From NCBI RefSeq assembly GCF_000826545.1, contig NZ_CDME01000011.1, positions 274,001-338,000 on the forward strand: a DNA stretch of 64,000 nt, written 5' to 3'. The stretch comes from Kibdelosporangium sp. MJ126-NF4. GTDB taxonomy: Bacteria > Actinomycetota > Actinomycetes > Mycobacteriales > Pseudonocardiaceae. The position numbers and the translations under genes are program-made. Below the pieces are notes generated by a model that saw only the letters and a list, made by a program, of their open reading frames with translations, was not told the DNA's origin and made no database searches. Below are positions 1 to 8,635 of the stretch, piece by piece (position 1 is the stretch's first letter; every line of letters begins with the position of its first letter).

Positions 1-51
1 GGGCATTCCGTTGTCACGCGGCCCGAGGCCTACGATATGCCGCCCTTCTAG
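1..51 (+). CDS. possible 3' end of an upstream gene
   Basis: Frame 1 from the window edge is open for 16 codons with mostly G/C third positions and ends at TAG (49-51). The tail reads ...RPEAYDMPPF. It may be the C-terminus of a plus-strand gene that starts outside the window. The stretch is too short to recognise a family and could be chance. Confidence 0.3.
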   Translation, partial: GHSVVTRPEAYDMPPF

Positions 52-267
52 GCCTTTTCGCTTCGGGATGTGCATGGTGAGTCACGCTCCACTCACCAAT
101 GGGCTACCCGCCGCTGCGCTGGGGTTTTAACGGATTACTTTGGTTACCTTAGCGCTGCTGGTTACGTTGGAGTTCGTCTTCCAGCCGGGACCCTGACAAC
201 CAGCGCTGGTTACCCTGTGTTGGTTACGTGCCAGCCAGTTCATCTCCCCAGCCTGGTTTTGCACATG
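52..267. other. intergenic region with GGTTAC repeats
   Basis: No convincing gene lies here. The stretch is less G/C-rich than its surroundings and holds four copies of TGGTTAC at 141-147, 159-165, 207-213 and 221-227. The third overlaps a perfect 10-bp palindrome, CCAGCGCTGG (200-209). The spacing is irregular (18, 48 and 14 bp), so these could be protein-binding sites or decayed repeats. The longer open frames crossing this region are shadows of moeZ. Confidence 0.35.
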
Positions 268-300
268 AAAGGACCCCACGAGCTTTTCGTGGGGTCCTTT
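268..300 (-). terminator. Rho-independent terminator of moeZ
   Basis: A perfect 13-bp stem (268-280 with 288-300) encloses a 7-nt loop. A/T runs flank both sides, so it can terminate in both directions. It lies 15 bp beyond the moeZ stop codon on the minus strand. Confidence 0.85.
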
Positions 301-315
301 TGGCTTCTTTTCTTG

Positions 316-1497
316 TCAGTACGTCGGCAGGCTTGGGTCCACGTCCCTTGCCCAGCCGAGAACACCGCTGCCCACGTGTACGGCGTCGGCGAATCCTGCC
401 TTGTGCAATGCCGCCAGTGCTTCTGCCGACCTTGCGCCCGACTTGCAGTGCAGCACTATCGGCTTGTCCTGTGGGAGTTCTGCCAGTGCTTCTCCGGACA
501 GGATCTTGTCCTTCGGGATCAGCACGGCGCCCGGGATCGAGACGATCTCGTACTCGTGCTGTTCACGGACGTCGATCAGCGCGAAGTTGTCGCCCCTGTC
601 GAACTTCTCCTTCAGTTCACGTGGCGTGATCGTCGATCCTGCCGCTGCTTTCTGCGCGTCGTCGGAGACCACTCCGCAGAATGCCTCGTAGTCGATCAGC
701 TCGGTGATCTTCGGGCTTTCCGGGTCCTTGCGGATCTTGATCGTCCGGTAGCTCATCTCCAGTGCGTCGTAGACCATCAGCCTGCCGAGCAGGGGCTCTC
801 CTATGCCCGTCAGCAGTTTGATCGCCTCGGTCACCATGACTGAGCCGATCGACGCGCAGAGCACGCCGAGCACGCCACCTTCCGCGCAGGACGGGACCAT
901 GCCCGGTGGCGGCGGTTCCGGGTAGAGGTCCCGGTAGTTGAGGCCCTGGCCGTTCGGCGCGTCCTCCCAGAACACGCTGACCTGGCCTTCGAACCGGAAG
1001 ATCGACCCCCACACGTACGGCTTGCCCAGCAGCACCGCGGCGTCGTTCACCAGGTACCGGGTGGCGAAGTTGTCCGTACCGTCCAGGATCAGGTCGTAGT
1101 CCCGGAAGATCTCGAGGGCGTTCTCCGAGTTCAGGTGCGCCTCGTGCAGGTTCACCTTGACGAACGGGTTGATCTCCGCGATCGACTCGCGGGCCGAGAC
1201 CGCCTTCGGCTTGCCGACGTCCGACACTCCGTGGATCACCTGGCGCTGCAGGTTCGACTCGTCCACGATGTCGAAGTCCACGACGCCGAGCGTGCCCACG
1301 CCCGCGGCCGCCAGGTACAACAGCGCCGGGCTGCCGAGGCCGCCCGCGCCGACGACGAGCACGCGCGCGTTCTTCAGCCGCTTCTGACCGTCGACTCCAA
1401 CATCTGGGATGATCAGGTGCCTGCTGTAGCGGGCCACCTCGTCCTTGGTCAGCTCCGCAGCGGGCTCCACCAGCGGCGGTAGCGAACTACCTGGCAT
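316..1497 (-). CDS. moeZ: MoeZ: adenylyltransferase/sulfurtransferase (MoeB-rhodanese fusion)
   Basis: 393 aa. The N-terminal ThiF/MoeB/E1-like domain (about residues 20-260) has the nucleotide-binding GAGGLGSP motif at residues 50-57 and a DGTDNFATR segment. The C-terminal rhodanese domain (about 285-393) carries the likely active-site cysteine in LHCKSGARS. The family adenylates and then thiocarboxylates the C-termini of small sulfur carriers (MoaD, ThiS, CysO-like) for molybdopterin, thiamine or cysteine synthesis. An AGGAGG site precedes the ATG. The next minus-strand gene upstream encodes a DUF3152 protein, as in M. tuberculosis (Rv3206c-Rv3207c). A strong hairpin follows the stop. Confidence 0.96.
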   Translation of the reverse strand: MPGSSLPPLVEPAAELTKDEVARYSRHLIIPDVGVDGQKRLKNARVLVVGAGGLGSPALLYLAAAGVGTLGVVDFDIVDESNLQRQVIHGVSDVGKPKAVSARESIAEINPFVKVNLHEAHLNSENALEIFRDYDLILDGTDNFATRYLVNDAAVLLGKPYVWGSIFRFEGQVSVFWEDAPNGQGLNYRDLYPEPPPPGMVPSCAEGGVLGVLCASIGSVMVTEAIKLLTGIGEPLLGRLMVYDALEMSYRTIKIRKDPESPKITELIDYEAFCGVVSDDAQKAAAGSTITPRELKEKFDRGDNFALIDVREQHEYEIVSIPGAVLIPKDKILSGEALAELPQDKPIVLHCKSGARSAEALAALHKAGFADAVHVGSGVLGWARDVDPSLPTY

Positions 1498-1572
1498 CGA
1501 CTCCTCCTAAGCGTCCGCCACAATCCAACACCGCCACGGGCCGGTTGCTTCCGCGGTGCCCACATAGCGGGA

Positions 1573-2661
1573 TCAGGAGCCGGGTGGCTTCCCCTGCGGA
1601 TTGGGGTACGGGTTGGTCTTACAGACCTTCCCGTCCGCCTTGACCGGGTCCTTGGTGCCCTGGACGGCATCGTTGAGCTGGGCGACGTAGTTGTTGTTCA
1701 CGCCGAACGACTGCTGCATCATCACCGGCGCGAGCGCGTCGTTCTGCTGGCAGCCCTCGTGGCCGCGGCCGAAGGCGTGACCAACCTCATGGTTGATCGC
1801 GTAGACGCGGTAGGTCCCGATGTCACCGTTGAACGCCAACGCGCCGCGCACCCAGCGAGCGAGGTTGATGACCACGCGACCGTCACGCGACAACCGGCAG
1901 GACGACTCATACGGGATAGACCGGCCGCACAGCTTGTGCGTCGTTTCCGGCGTGGCCAGCGTGATGCGAACTAGCGGCTTGTCAGTCACGCGCTGCACGG
2001 CGATGCGTGGATCGCTGGTCCAGCCGCGTGGGTCCGCGAGCGTCGTGTCGACCAGGCCCGCGAAGGCGTCGTCACCGCCGCCCACGTCCGTGGCGTTGAT
2101 GCCGTTCTCGATCTCGATCGTGTACGTGTACGTCTTCTGCGTGCCTTGGCCGACCTTGGGGCCGTTGCCTGGGACCACCCGGTACGTCTCCGGACCGGTC
2201 TGGGTGAAGTCGCGGCCGGGCGGCAGGTCCGCTGTCGGGATCTTGGCGTCGATCGGGGTCACCGGCTTCTCGGTGGCGTCCGGCGTGTCCGTGGGCACCT
2301 CGTTGCCGCCGATGGCGGCCGCCGTGTTGCCCACCGCCTGCGCCTGGCTCGGCGACCCGGCCTTCGTGGTGTCCCACACGACGAGCGCGGTGATCACCAG
2401 CAGGATCGGGATCGCGTACAGCCGCCAGCCGTACACCGCCAGGATGCCGCGCTTGGGCACCGCCTTGATCCGCCGGTACGACTCCTCGGCGTTGTCGGCG
2501 TCCGGGTTCCACGCCGCGGCCAGCGGCTCACCGGCCGACCGGCGCGTGCCACGCTTGTAGCGGTCGTCACCCGTACGGCGTCCGCTGGATCCTCTCGAGG
2601 CCGTGCGTGGTGCTCCGGAGCGTGACTTTTTCGGGGGCGAGACGTCTCCTCCTTGGGTCAT
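1573..2661 (-). CDS. DUF3152 membrane-anchored zinc metalloprotease-like protein
   Basis: 362 aa from the ATG at 2661; an open frame extends 10 codons further upstream. A basic N-terminus rich in Arg/Ser/Gly is followed by one membrane segment (about 85-105, LYAIPILLVITALVVWD) and a Pro/Thr linker. The outer domain contains HEVGHAFGRGHEGC, a clear HExxHxxxxxH metzincin-type zinc site. Two further Cys (LCGRS, SSCRL) may form a disulfide. The family is the DUF3152 group (Rv3207c homologue), probably an exported peptidase with an unknown substrate. A 75-bp gap separates it from moeZ, so the two may be co-transcribed. Confidence 0.9.
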   Translation of the reverse strand: MTQGGDVSPPKKSRSGAPRTASRGSSGRRTGDDRYKRGTRRSAGEPLAAAWNPDADNAEESYRRIKAVPKRGILAVYGWRLYAIPILLVITALVVWDTTKAGSPSQAQAVGNTAAAIGGNEVPTDTPDATEKPVTPIDAKIPTADLPPGRDFTQTGPETYRVVPGNGPKVGQGTQKTYTYTIEIENGINATDVGGGDDAFAGLVDTTLADPRGWTSDPRIAVQRVTDKPLVRITLATPETTHKLCGRSIPYESSCRLSRDGRVVINLARWVRGALAFNGDIGTYRVYAINHEVGHAFGRGHEGCQQNDALAPVMMQQSFGVNNNYVAQLNDAVQGTKDPVKADGKVCKTNPYPNPQGKPPGS

Positions 2662-2721
2662 CCGGCTCACGCCTACAGAGTGCCACATCACTCTTTGATT
2701 ACGATGACGCGACTGGCCGGA

Positions 2722-3699
2722 CTACCAAGATCCGTCCCGCTCGGCCTCCCACAGTCCCAACGCGGCCCGCGCCACCGTCTCTGGCCGCTCCATTTGCGCG
2801 ACATGCCCCGTCCTCGGCAGCACCAGCAGCCGCCCGCGGGGCAGCAGCTGCGCTGTTCGCGGGGCCTTACGGACAGTCACCAGCTTGTCCTCGGTACCCC
2901 AGATCACCAGCGTCGGCGCGGAGATCCGCGGCATCAGCCGCCACAGCGACTGCGACGGCGGCACCAGCCAGGCACGGAACAAGCCGAGCGTCAGGCTCAT
3001 CAGCGCCTGCGCCGCCCATGAGATCTTCGACCGTTCGACGAACTCGTTCGCGGTCTCGTGCATCCGGTGCGGCGGGACCGTCGACGGGTCCGCGAAACAC
3101 AGGTTCACCAGTTGTTGCGCGCGCTGCATAGGCGTCAGCTGGGCGAGCTGGCGTCTGAACCGCGCGCCGACGATCGGCATCATCGCGAACGGGATCCGCC
3201 GGTCCGACATCCTGCTCGGGAACGGCCGCAGGTCCGGCACCGCGGGCGAGACCAGCGTCAGCGTCTTCACCAGGTCCGGGTGGCGGGCCGCGAGGATCAG
3301 CACCACCGCACCGCCCAGCGAGTTGCCGAACAGGTGCACCGGACCGTGACCAAGGCCACGCAGGAACGCCGCCAGTGTCTCGGCCTGCTCGGCCAGGTCG
3401 AAGCTGTACCCGGTGGGCGGCTCGGTCCGGCCCGCTCCCGGCATGTCGACGGCGATGCCCTGCGCGTGCAGCGACAGCTGCCCGGCCAGGTCCGTCCAGT
3501 TCATCGACGATCCGCCGAGCCCGTGCACGTACACCGCTGTCTCGTCGGCCGGGCCCGGTGTCCTGCGCAAATGCAGCCGGACGCCGCCCGCTTCGACGTG
3601 CTCGCCCGGCCAGGGCGGCTGGGTGGTGTCCAGTGGCGGGCGCGGCGCGTCCGACAACGGAACTCTGGTCAACGGGGCCCGCTCACTGACGACACTCAT
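2722..3699 (-). CDS. alpha/beta-hydrolase (lipase/esterase-like)
   Basis: 325 aa from MSVVSER at 3699; an upstream in-frame ATG at 3714 is possible. The fold is a classical alpha/beta-hydrolase: oxyanion-hole HGLGGS, nucleophile elbow GNSLGG (Ser), acid Asp in WGTEDKLV, and catalytic His in GHVAQME near the C-terminus. No signal peptide is seen, so it is probably cytoplasmic. The substrate cannot be deduced; the family covers carboxylesterases, lipases and C-C hydrolases. It is divergent from the TetR gene at 3807 and separated from it by about 100 bp. Confidence 0.9.
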   Translation of the reverse strand: MSVVSERAPLTRVPLSDAPRPPLDTTQPPWPGEHVEAGGVRLHLRRTPGPADETAVYVHGLGGSSMNWTDLAGQLSLHAQGIAVDMPGAGRTEPPTGYSFDLAEQAETLAAFLRGLGHGPVHLFGNSLGGAVVLILAARHPDLVKTLTLVSPAVPDLRPFPSRMSDRRIPFAMMPIVGARFRRQLAQLTPMQRAQQLVNLCFADPSTVPPHRMHETANEFVERSKISWAAQALMSLTLGLFRAWLVPPSQSLWRLMPRISAPTLVIWGTEDKLVTVRKAPRTAQLLPRGRLLVLPRTGHVAQMERPETVARAALGLWEAERDGSW

Positions 3700-3778
3700 C
3701 CGTCCAGTGTGCATGCGCGCCGTGACTTGCCTGTTGGCTCGAATGCCGAGACGGGGGTCCAGCGGACATACCGGCGAG

Positions 3779-3784
3779 TAAGGT
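3779..3784 (+). promoter_or_regulatory. putative -10 box of the TetR gene at 3807
   Basis: TAAGGT lies 22 bp before the ATG and is followed by a strong GAGGAGG Shine-Dalgarno site (about 3796-3802). This is the gap divergent from the hydrolase gene. No clear -35 box is seen. Confidence 0.4.
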
Positions 3785-3806
3785 TGAGGAGAAGCGAGGA
3801 GGCCGT

Positions 3807-4433
3807 ATGTCGGAAACCGTGCAGCAGGGCACCAAGAGCGCCAGGCTGCCCAGGACTGCCCGGCGCGCGCAACTGCTCGCCGCGGCCCAGGACGTGTTCG
3901 CCGCCAACGGCTACCACGCAGCCGCGATGGACGAGATCGCCGAGCGGGCCGGTGTCAGCAAACCAGTGCTCTACCAGCACTTCCCCGGCAAGCTCGAGCT
4001 GTACATGGCGCTGCTGCAGACCCACGCCGACGACTTGATCGCGGGCGTGACGGGTGCGTTGCACTCGACAACGGACAACAAGCTGCGTGTGCAGGCAGCC
4101 GTCGGCGCGTACTTCGATTTCGTGGACAACGAGGGCGAGGCGTTCCGCCTGGTGTTCCAGTCGGACATCCGCGGCGAACCGGTCGTGCACGAGACGATCG
4201 AACGCGCGACGAAGGCGTGTGTGGACGCGATCACCGCGACCATCACCGCGGACGCGGGCCTGGACGAGGAGCGGGCGCGCCTGCTCGCCGTCGGCCTGGT
4301 CGGCGCCAGCACGATCGCGGCCCAGTCGTGGCTGGCCAGCAACCGGCCGATCGACAAACACGAGGCCGTGAAGCTGATCTCGACGCTGGCGTGGCGCGGT
4401 ATCGGCGGCGGCTACCCGCTGCACCCGCACTAG
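3807..4433 (+). CDS. TetR-family transcriptional regulator (Rv3208-like)
   Basis: 208 aa. The N-terminal helix-turn-helix (about residues 15-60) reads ...AAQDVFAANGY and GVSKPVLYQHF, typical of TetR recognition helices. The C-terminal all-helical ligand domain has no recognisable ligand motif. A strong GAGGAGG precedes the ATG. Position and neighbours match Rv3208 in M. tuberculosis. It is divergent from the alpha/beta-hydrolase, a possible target, and convergent with the kinase gene, with stop codons only about 10 bp apart. Confidence 0.93.
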   Translation: MSETVQQGTKSARLPRTARRAQLLAAAQDVFAANGYHAAAMDEIAERAGVSKPVLYQHFPGKLELYMALLQTHADDLIAGVTGALHSTTDNKLRVQAAVGAYFDFVDNEGEAFRLVFQSDIRGEPVVHETIERATKACVDAITATITADAGLDEERARLLAVGLVGASTIAAQSWLASNRPIDKHEAVKLISTLAWRGIGGGYPLHPH

Positions 4434-4442
4434 GCATCACAC

Positions 4443-5900
4443 CTAGCGCGACCAGGGGTACTCCTTGCCCAGCCGTCGTTGGCGCAGGATCGCGGCCGGA
4501 ATCCCCAGTGCGAGGGCGACGACCAGAGCTCTGAGCGTGTACTCCCGCGCGAACAGGCCGACCAGGAAGAAGGCTGTCGCGACGAGCAGTGCGACCTCCA
4601 GGTTCCGGTTGCCCGGCCGCGGCGGGTGTGTCCAGCGCAGGCCGTTCTCGATCGACCACAGCTGCGGCAGGCCGAGCCTGCGCTGACGCATCGCCGCGCC
4701 CGTGTAGACGATGGCGAACGCGACCGCGAGGAGCAGGCCCAGCTTCGACGGCACGAGGTCCGCCCACCTGATCGAGCCATCGGTGAGCATGAACGGTGGA
4801 AACGCCAGTCCGCCGACGATCAGCGAGCTTTCCATCAGGCCCGGATGCTTTGCCGCCCGCTGCGCGACGACCCGCGGCGGCGGCATGATCGGCGCGGGCA
4901 TGATCGGCGCGGGCATCAGCGGCGGCGACTCGCGCACCGGCGTCGTCGGTGGGGGCAGGTCGGGCACAGGCAGCTTGGCGGTACGCGGGTAGTTCGGCTT
5001 GCGAGGCGCCTCGCGCAACGGTCGGGTCGGGTCCATCGGCACAACCGCGCCGGGATCGGCGCTGTGGTCCACGAACGGCACCAGCCGTTCCCGCACCTCG
5101 ATCGCGCTCACCGGGCGGTGCTCGGGTTGTTTGGCCAACAGCTGATCGACGAGCGCGGTCAGGTCCACCGGTAAGTCCGGACGCCGTTGTGAGAGCGGTA
5201 CCGGTTCGGCCGAATAGTGCTGGTGCATCAACGCCAACGGCGTGCCGCCCTCGAACACCGGGTTGCCCGCGGCGAGTTCGTAAAGGACACAGCCCAACGA
5301 GTACAGGTCGCTGCCTGGACTGGCGACGCCGTGCATCGCCTGCTCCGGCGCCATGTACGCGGGCGTCCCCACCGACTCCGACGTACGCGTGAGCCGGGTG
5401 ATCTCGCTGGTGCCGTCCCCGCCGCGGAGCGCCGCGATCCCGAAGTCCAGCACCTTCACCTCACCGGCGTCGGTGATCATCACGTTGCGGGGCTTCAGGT
5501 CCCGGTGGATCAGCCCGGCGGCGTGCGCAGCGGCCAGCACCGACGCGATCTGTGTGCCGACCGCGGCGATCCAGCCTGCCGACACCGGCTCGTTCTCGGC
5601 CTGGAAGTCCGCCAGGTCGGCGCCTTCGACCAGCTGCATCACCAGGTACAGGTCGGTTCCGTCGGCCCCGGTGTCGTGCACGACGGGCACGCCGTGGTGG
5701 TTCATCCGCGCCGTCAGCTGTGCTTCCCGTTTGAACCGGGTGATCAGCACGTTCACGTCGTCCGAAGCGGAGGCCGGGCGCAGCAGTTTCACCGCGACCT
5801 TGCGGTCGAGCCGGGTGTCCACCGCCTCCCAGACCTCGCCCATCCCGCCGCTGCCCAGCGGCCTGCTCAACCGGTACCGGTCGCCGATCATTCTGTTCAT
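4443..5900 (-). CDS. Hanks-type Ser/Thr protein kinase with C-terminal membrane domain
   Basis: 485 aa. The kinase domain (about 9-275) is complete: glycine loop GSGGMGEVWEA, VAVKLL lysine (K38), catalytic HRDLKPRN, DFG and APEQ. A proline-rich linker follows, with a duplicated MPAPI block. The C-terminus has about three or four hydrophobic segments (for example LGLLLAVAFAIVYTGAA and LEVALLVATAFFLVGL). There are no PASTA repeats. The start overlaps the stop of the upstream DNA methylase by ATGA (5897-5900), so translation is coupled. That pairing suggests the kinase acts on or with the methylase, though no substrate is visible. Confidence 0.92.
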   Translation of the reverse strand: MNRMIGDRYRLSRPLGSGGMGEVWEAVDTRLDRKVAVKLLRPASASDDVNVLITRFKREAQLTARMNHHGVPVVHDTGADGTDLYLVMQLVEGADLADFQAENEPVSAGWIAAVGTQIASVLAAAHAAGLIHRDLKPRNVMITDAGEVKVLDFGIAALRGGDGTSEITRLTRTSESVGTPAYMAPEQAMHGVASPGSDLYSLGCVLYELAAGNPVFEGGTPLALMHQHYSAEPVPLSQRRPDLPVDLTALVDQLLAKQPEHRPVSAIEVRERLVPFVDHSADPGAVVPMDPTRPLREAPRKPNYPRTAKLPVPDLPPPTTPVRESPPLMPAPIMPAPIMPPPRVVAQRAAKHPGLMESSLIVGGLAFPPFMLTDGSIRWADLVPSKLGLLLAVAFAIVYTGAAMRQRRLGLPQLWSIENGLRWTHPPRPGNRNLEVALLVATAFFLVGLFAREYTLRALVVALALGIPAAILRQRRLGKEYPWSR

Positions 5901-7726
5901 CTCGGCGTGATCACGCCTTCCGCCATCCCGTCGGTCATGCCCTGGATCACCGAGTGGGCGAGTTCCCGCACATCGTCCACCGCGTCGGCGAACGCCCCGA
6001 CGCGACGGTACACGTCGGCGTAGCGTTGTTGTTCCGCCAACGGCATTCGGGGAATCTGGCAGCGCTTGACGTCCAGTCTGCTCCCGGTCGACAGGTGGCT
6101 CACGGCCTGGCGGGCGTTGGCCGAACTGCCGAGGAACCCGGCGAGGAACCACGGGTCGAGCACCTTCGGGTTGGGCCGCAACAGGCACAGTCCGCGGCCG
6201 AGGACGACCGGCTCGGCCATCACCCTGACGGTGAACTGCCGTCCCGTCGCGGGGATCACCACGTCTCCCGGCTGCGCGGTCACGTATCCCCCGTCCGCCC
6301 GCCCGGACGGTCTGCCGCCGGTGAGCAGGTCTTCCGTCCGCAGCAACGGGACCGGACCGTCGCTCTGGTCAGGCACGTTGGCCTGCAACAGGTTCACCGC
6401 TCCGCTCGCGATCAGTTCGCCGACGGTGGACATGGCCCGGTGTTCCGCGGGCCCCCAGTGCGTCGGCAGCAGACCCGGCGCCAGCTGTTCGAGCCGCGCC
6501 ACGAGCTCGTTCCGCTTGGCCCCCAGCCGTTCGGGGGTGTTGAGTGCGGAGTGGACGGGGAGATTGCGGACTGGCGTGAGATCCACTTCCGCGCGCAGCA
6601 GGTCGAGCACCGGGACGGCGCGGACGACGCCGGGCTGTTCGCTGACCGTGGCCTTGTCGAACTGCCGCCACGCGGTGACCACGATCTCCGCCAGCCGCCG
6701 CCGGTCCACGCCTTCCGCGTCGACGACCAGCACGCTCTCAGCCACGGGGGCGGGCGCGCCGCGGAGTACCCACAGGTGCGCGGGTACGGCGGAGGCGATG
6801 GGCGGCAAGGAGATCACCGCCCTGAGCACGCCGCTGCGAACCAGCTCGGCCCGGATCCGGCGGCCGGACCTGCGGGACGCGACGGACGGCGGCATGGTCA
6901 TCACCGCGACACCGCCGGGTTTGAGGTGCGCGACGACGTGCTGTGCCCAGGCGAGTTCGGACTCCATCCGCGGCGGGATCCCGTACTGCCAGCGTGGATC
7001 CTGGATCAGTTCGTCGTGGCCCCAGTGTCGTTCGTTGAACGGCGGGTCGCACACGACGGCGTCGGCGACCTGGCCGCGGTGCGCGTCGGCCAGCAGCGAA
7101 TCGCCGATCCGCAGGTTGGCGTCGGCGCCGCGCAGTGCCAGCCTGGCCGCGCCGATGGCGGCCATGTCCTTGTCGATCTCCTGACCGAGCAGCCGGACCC
7201 GGCCGGGTACCTCGGCGAGCACCGATCCGGCGCCACACGCGGGATCCAGCACGACGCCGGAGCGCACGCCGGTCAGCGCGACCATCAGCGAGGCGATCTC
7301 CGGTGGCGTGCCGGACACCCAGCGGGCGTTGTCGCGCAGAAACCGTTGCCACAGGCCCTCATACGTCTCGCTCCCGCCGTGCGTCCCGGCCAGTTCGGCG
7401 ACCTCGGTCAGCAGTTGCGGAGCCAGCCCACCCGGTTCGCCGCGGACCAGGTACGCCCCGATCCGGCCGAGGACGTCGGCGGGTTCCCGCGCGCCGCGAT
7501 AGGCCTCGACCACGCGCCACAACCGCTCCCAGTGCGCGCCCGGCTGTAGCTTCCCTTGTTCGGCAAGCCACTTCTCGACGTGGGCGAGCACGAAACGGGG
7601 GTTGGACGACGTGCCTTCCAGCGGTGTGGGGAAGTCCTCGTACCGGCGTCGCCAGTTGCTGACGGCCGCCCTGCCGACCCCGGCAAGCCGCGCGATGTCG
7701 GACGCGGACACGGTCGGTTCGTTCAC
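5897..7726 (-). CDS. N6-adenine DNA methylase with N-terminal HTH and HsdS-like tail
   Basis: 609 aa from the GTG at 7726; a longer open frame runs to 7780. The N-terminal helix-turn-helix (about 5-25, DIARLAGVGRAAVSNWRRRY) is followed by a helical HsdM-like segment. The methylase core has motif I (DPACGAGS) and motif IV (CDPPF, the gamma-class DPP[YF] signature). The last 200 residues resemble an HsdS target-recognition half (PLLRTEDLL, GDVVIPATGR, KRCQIPRMPLAEQQRYA). It therefore looks like a single-chain type I-style M+S enzyme. No restriction subunit lies nearby. The ATGA overlap with a Ser/Thr kinase recalls PglX/PglW partnerships, by inference only. Confidence 0.9.
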   Translation of the reverse strand: MNEPTVSASDIARLAGVGRAAVSNWRRRYEDFPTPLEGTSSNPRFVLAHVEKWLAEQGKLQPGAHWERLWRVVEAYRGAREPADVLGRIGAYLVRGEPGGLAPQLLTEVAELAGTHGGSETYEGLWQRFLRDNARWVSGTPPEIASLMVALTGVRSGVVLDPACGAGSVLAEVPGRVRLLGQEIDKDMAAIGAARLALRGADANLRIGDSLLADAHRGQVADAVVCDPPFNERHWGHDELIQDPRWQYGIPPRMESELAWAQHVVAHLKPGGVAVMTMPPSVASRRSGRRIRAELVRSGVLRAVISLPPIASAVPAHLWVLRGAPAPVAESVLVVDAEGVDRRRLAEIVVTAWRQFDKATVSEQPGVVRAVPVLDLLRAEVDLTPVRNLPVHSALNTPERLGAKRNELVARLEQLAPGLLPTHWGPAEHRAMSTVGELIASGAVNLLQANVPDQSDGPVPLLRTEDLLTGGRPSGRADGGYVTAQPGDVVIPATGRQFTVRVMAEPVVLGRGLCLLRPNPKVLDPWFLAGFLGSSANARQAVSHLSTGSRLDVKRCQIPRMPLAEQQRYADVYRRVGAFADAVDDVRELAHSVIQGMTDGMAEGVITPR

Positions 7727-7785
7727 GAGGCTCTCCCGAGGGTTCACATTCGACGCCCAACATACCGCAGCCGCCCTCATGCTTG

Positions 7786-7815
7786 TTGACAGCGCTCACA
7801 GCCAGTCGCTTAGAT
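7786..7815 (+). promoter_or_regulatory. sigma70-type promoter upstream of 7853
   Basis: A perfect TTGACA -35 box (7786-7791), an 18-bp spacer and TTAGAT (7810-7815) lie about 40 bp before the ATG at 7853. The site is in the gap divergent from the methylase gene. Confidence 0.6.
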
Positions 7816-7852
7816 CTGAATAGTCACACCTCGGCCCACAGGGGGAAGATCC

Positions 7853-8635
7853 ATGAGCTACGCCTACAACGACCGCCGCAACGGCTACGGCAACGCGGCG
7901 ATGGTGCTGGGCCTCCTCGCCGGAGTCCTGTCGCTGATCCCGGTGATGTTCTACGTCGCCTTACCGGTCGCCGCGCTCTCGGTGGCCTGCGGGCTGATCG
8001 GCAGATCCCGCGTGAAGAGAGGCAGTGCCAGCAACAACGGCGCCGCGATCACCGGTGTCGCGATCGGCGTGCTGGCGGTGGCACTCACGTTCTGGACCTC
8101 CGCGCGGACCACGGAGAAGAACAGTGCGGCTCAGCAGGCCCGGCGCGATCTGGAGCAAGCCGGGAAGGAGCTGGCGCAGGCCGGGCGGGAGCTGGACAAA
8201 TCCCTTGAGGAACTGGGCAGGGCGGGCGAGGGCCTGAGCAGCGTGTTGAACACGCCGTCGTCCTTGCCCGCGCCTCCGATCACGTCCCAGACCACATCCT
8301 CGTCCACGCCTCCACCACCGGCGGCGCCGTCCGGCGGAAAGAAGAAGATCGCGGAGTTCTCCGGCAACGGCTCCAAACAGACCGAAAAGTTCGCGGTGGG
8401 CTCGTCGTGGGAAGTCGCCTGGAGCTACGACTGCGCGGGCATCGACGTCGGCACGGTTTCGTACGACACGTTCGAAATGATCGCGAGAACGGTGGGCAAG
8501 GAGTACGAGTACGCGGGTCGGCGAGCCACCCATACCGGTCAGAAGGGCTCGGACGTCCAGAGTTTCCACAAGACGGGCGAGTTCTTCCTCGACGTCAACA
8601 CGAGGTGCAAGTGGACAGTCGTGGTCAGCGGTTGA
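7853..8635 (+). CDS. DUF4190-like membrane protein with coiled coil and extracytoplasmic domain
   Basis: 260 aa. Two hydrophobic segments (about 17-45 and 65-85) flank the short basic loop GRSRVKRG, the arrangement of DUF4190-type proteins. A charged coiled coil (about 90-130, repeats of ELAQAGREL type) and a Pro/Thr/Ser linker follow. The C-terminal beta-rich domain (about 160-260) has two Cys that could form a disulfide. The likely topology is a membrane hairpin with an outer domain. The function is unknown. A GGGGGAAG site precedes the ATG. Its 3' end overlaps the convergent AurF-like gene by 11 bp. Confidence 0.8.
   Translation: MSYAYNDRRNGYGNAAMVLGLLAGVLSLIPVMFYVALPVAALSVACGLIGRSRVKRGSASNNGAAITGVAIGVLAVALTFWTSARTTEKNSAAQQARRDLEQAGKELAQAGRELDKSLEELGRAGEGLSSVLNTPSSLPAPPITSQTTSSSTPPPPAAPSGGKKKIAEFSGNGSKQTEKFAVGSSWEVAWSYDCAGIDVGTVSYDTFEMIARTVGKEYEYAGRRATHTGQKGSDVQSFHKTGEFFLDVNTRCKWTVVVSG

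Noticed and set aside
70..843. 257-aa plus-strand frame over the 3' part of moeZ
   Set aside because: It is antisense to moeZ, contains the terminator hairpin and shows His/Arg/Cys-rich shadow composition.
4443..7726. Complete Pgl or BREX defence system
   Set aside because: Only a kinase and a methylase are present; no PglZ-like phosphatase or PglY/BrxC ATPase gene lies nearby.
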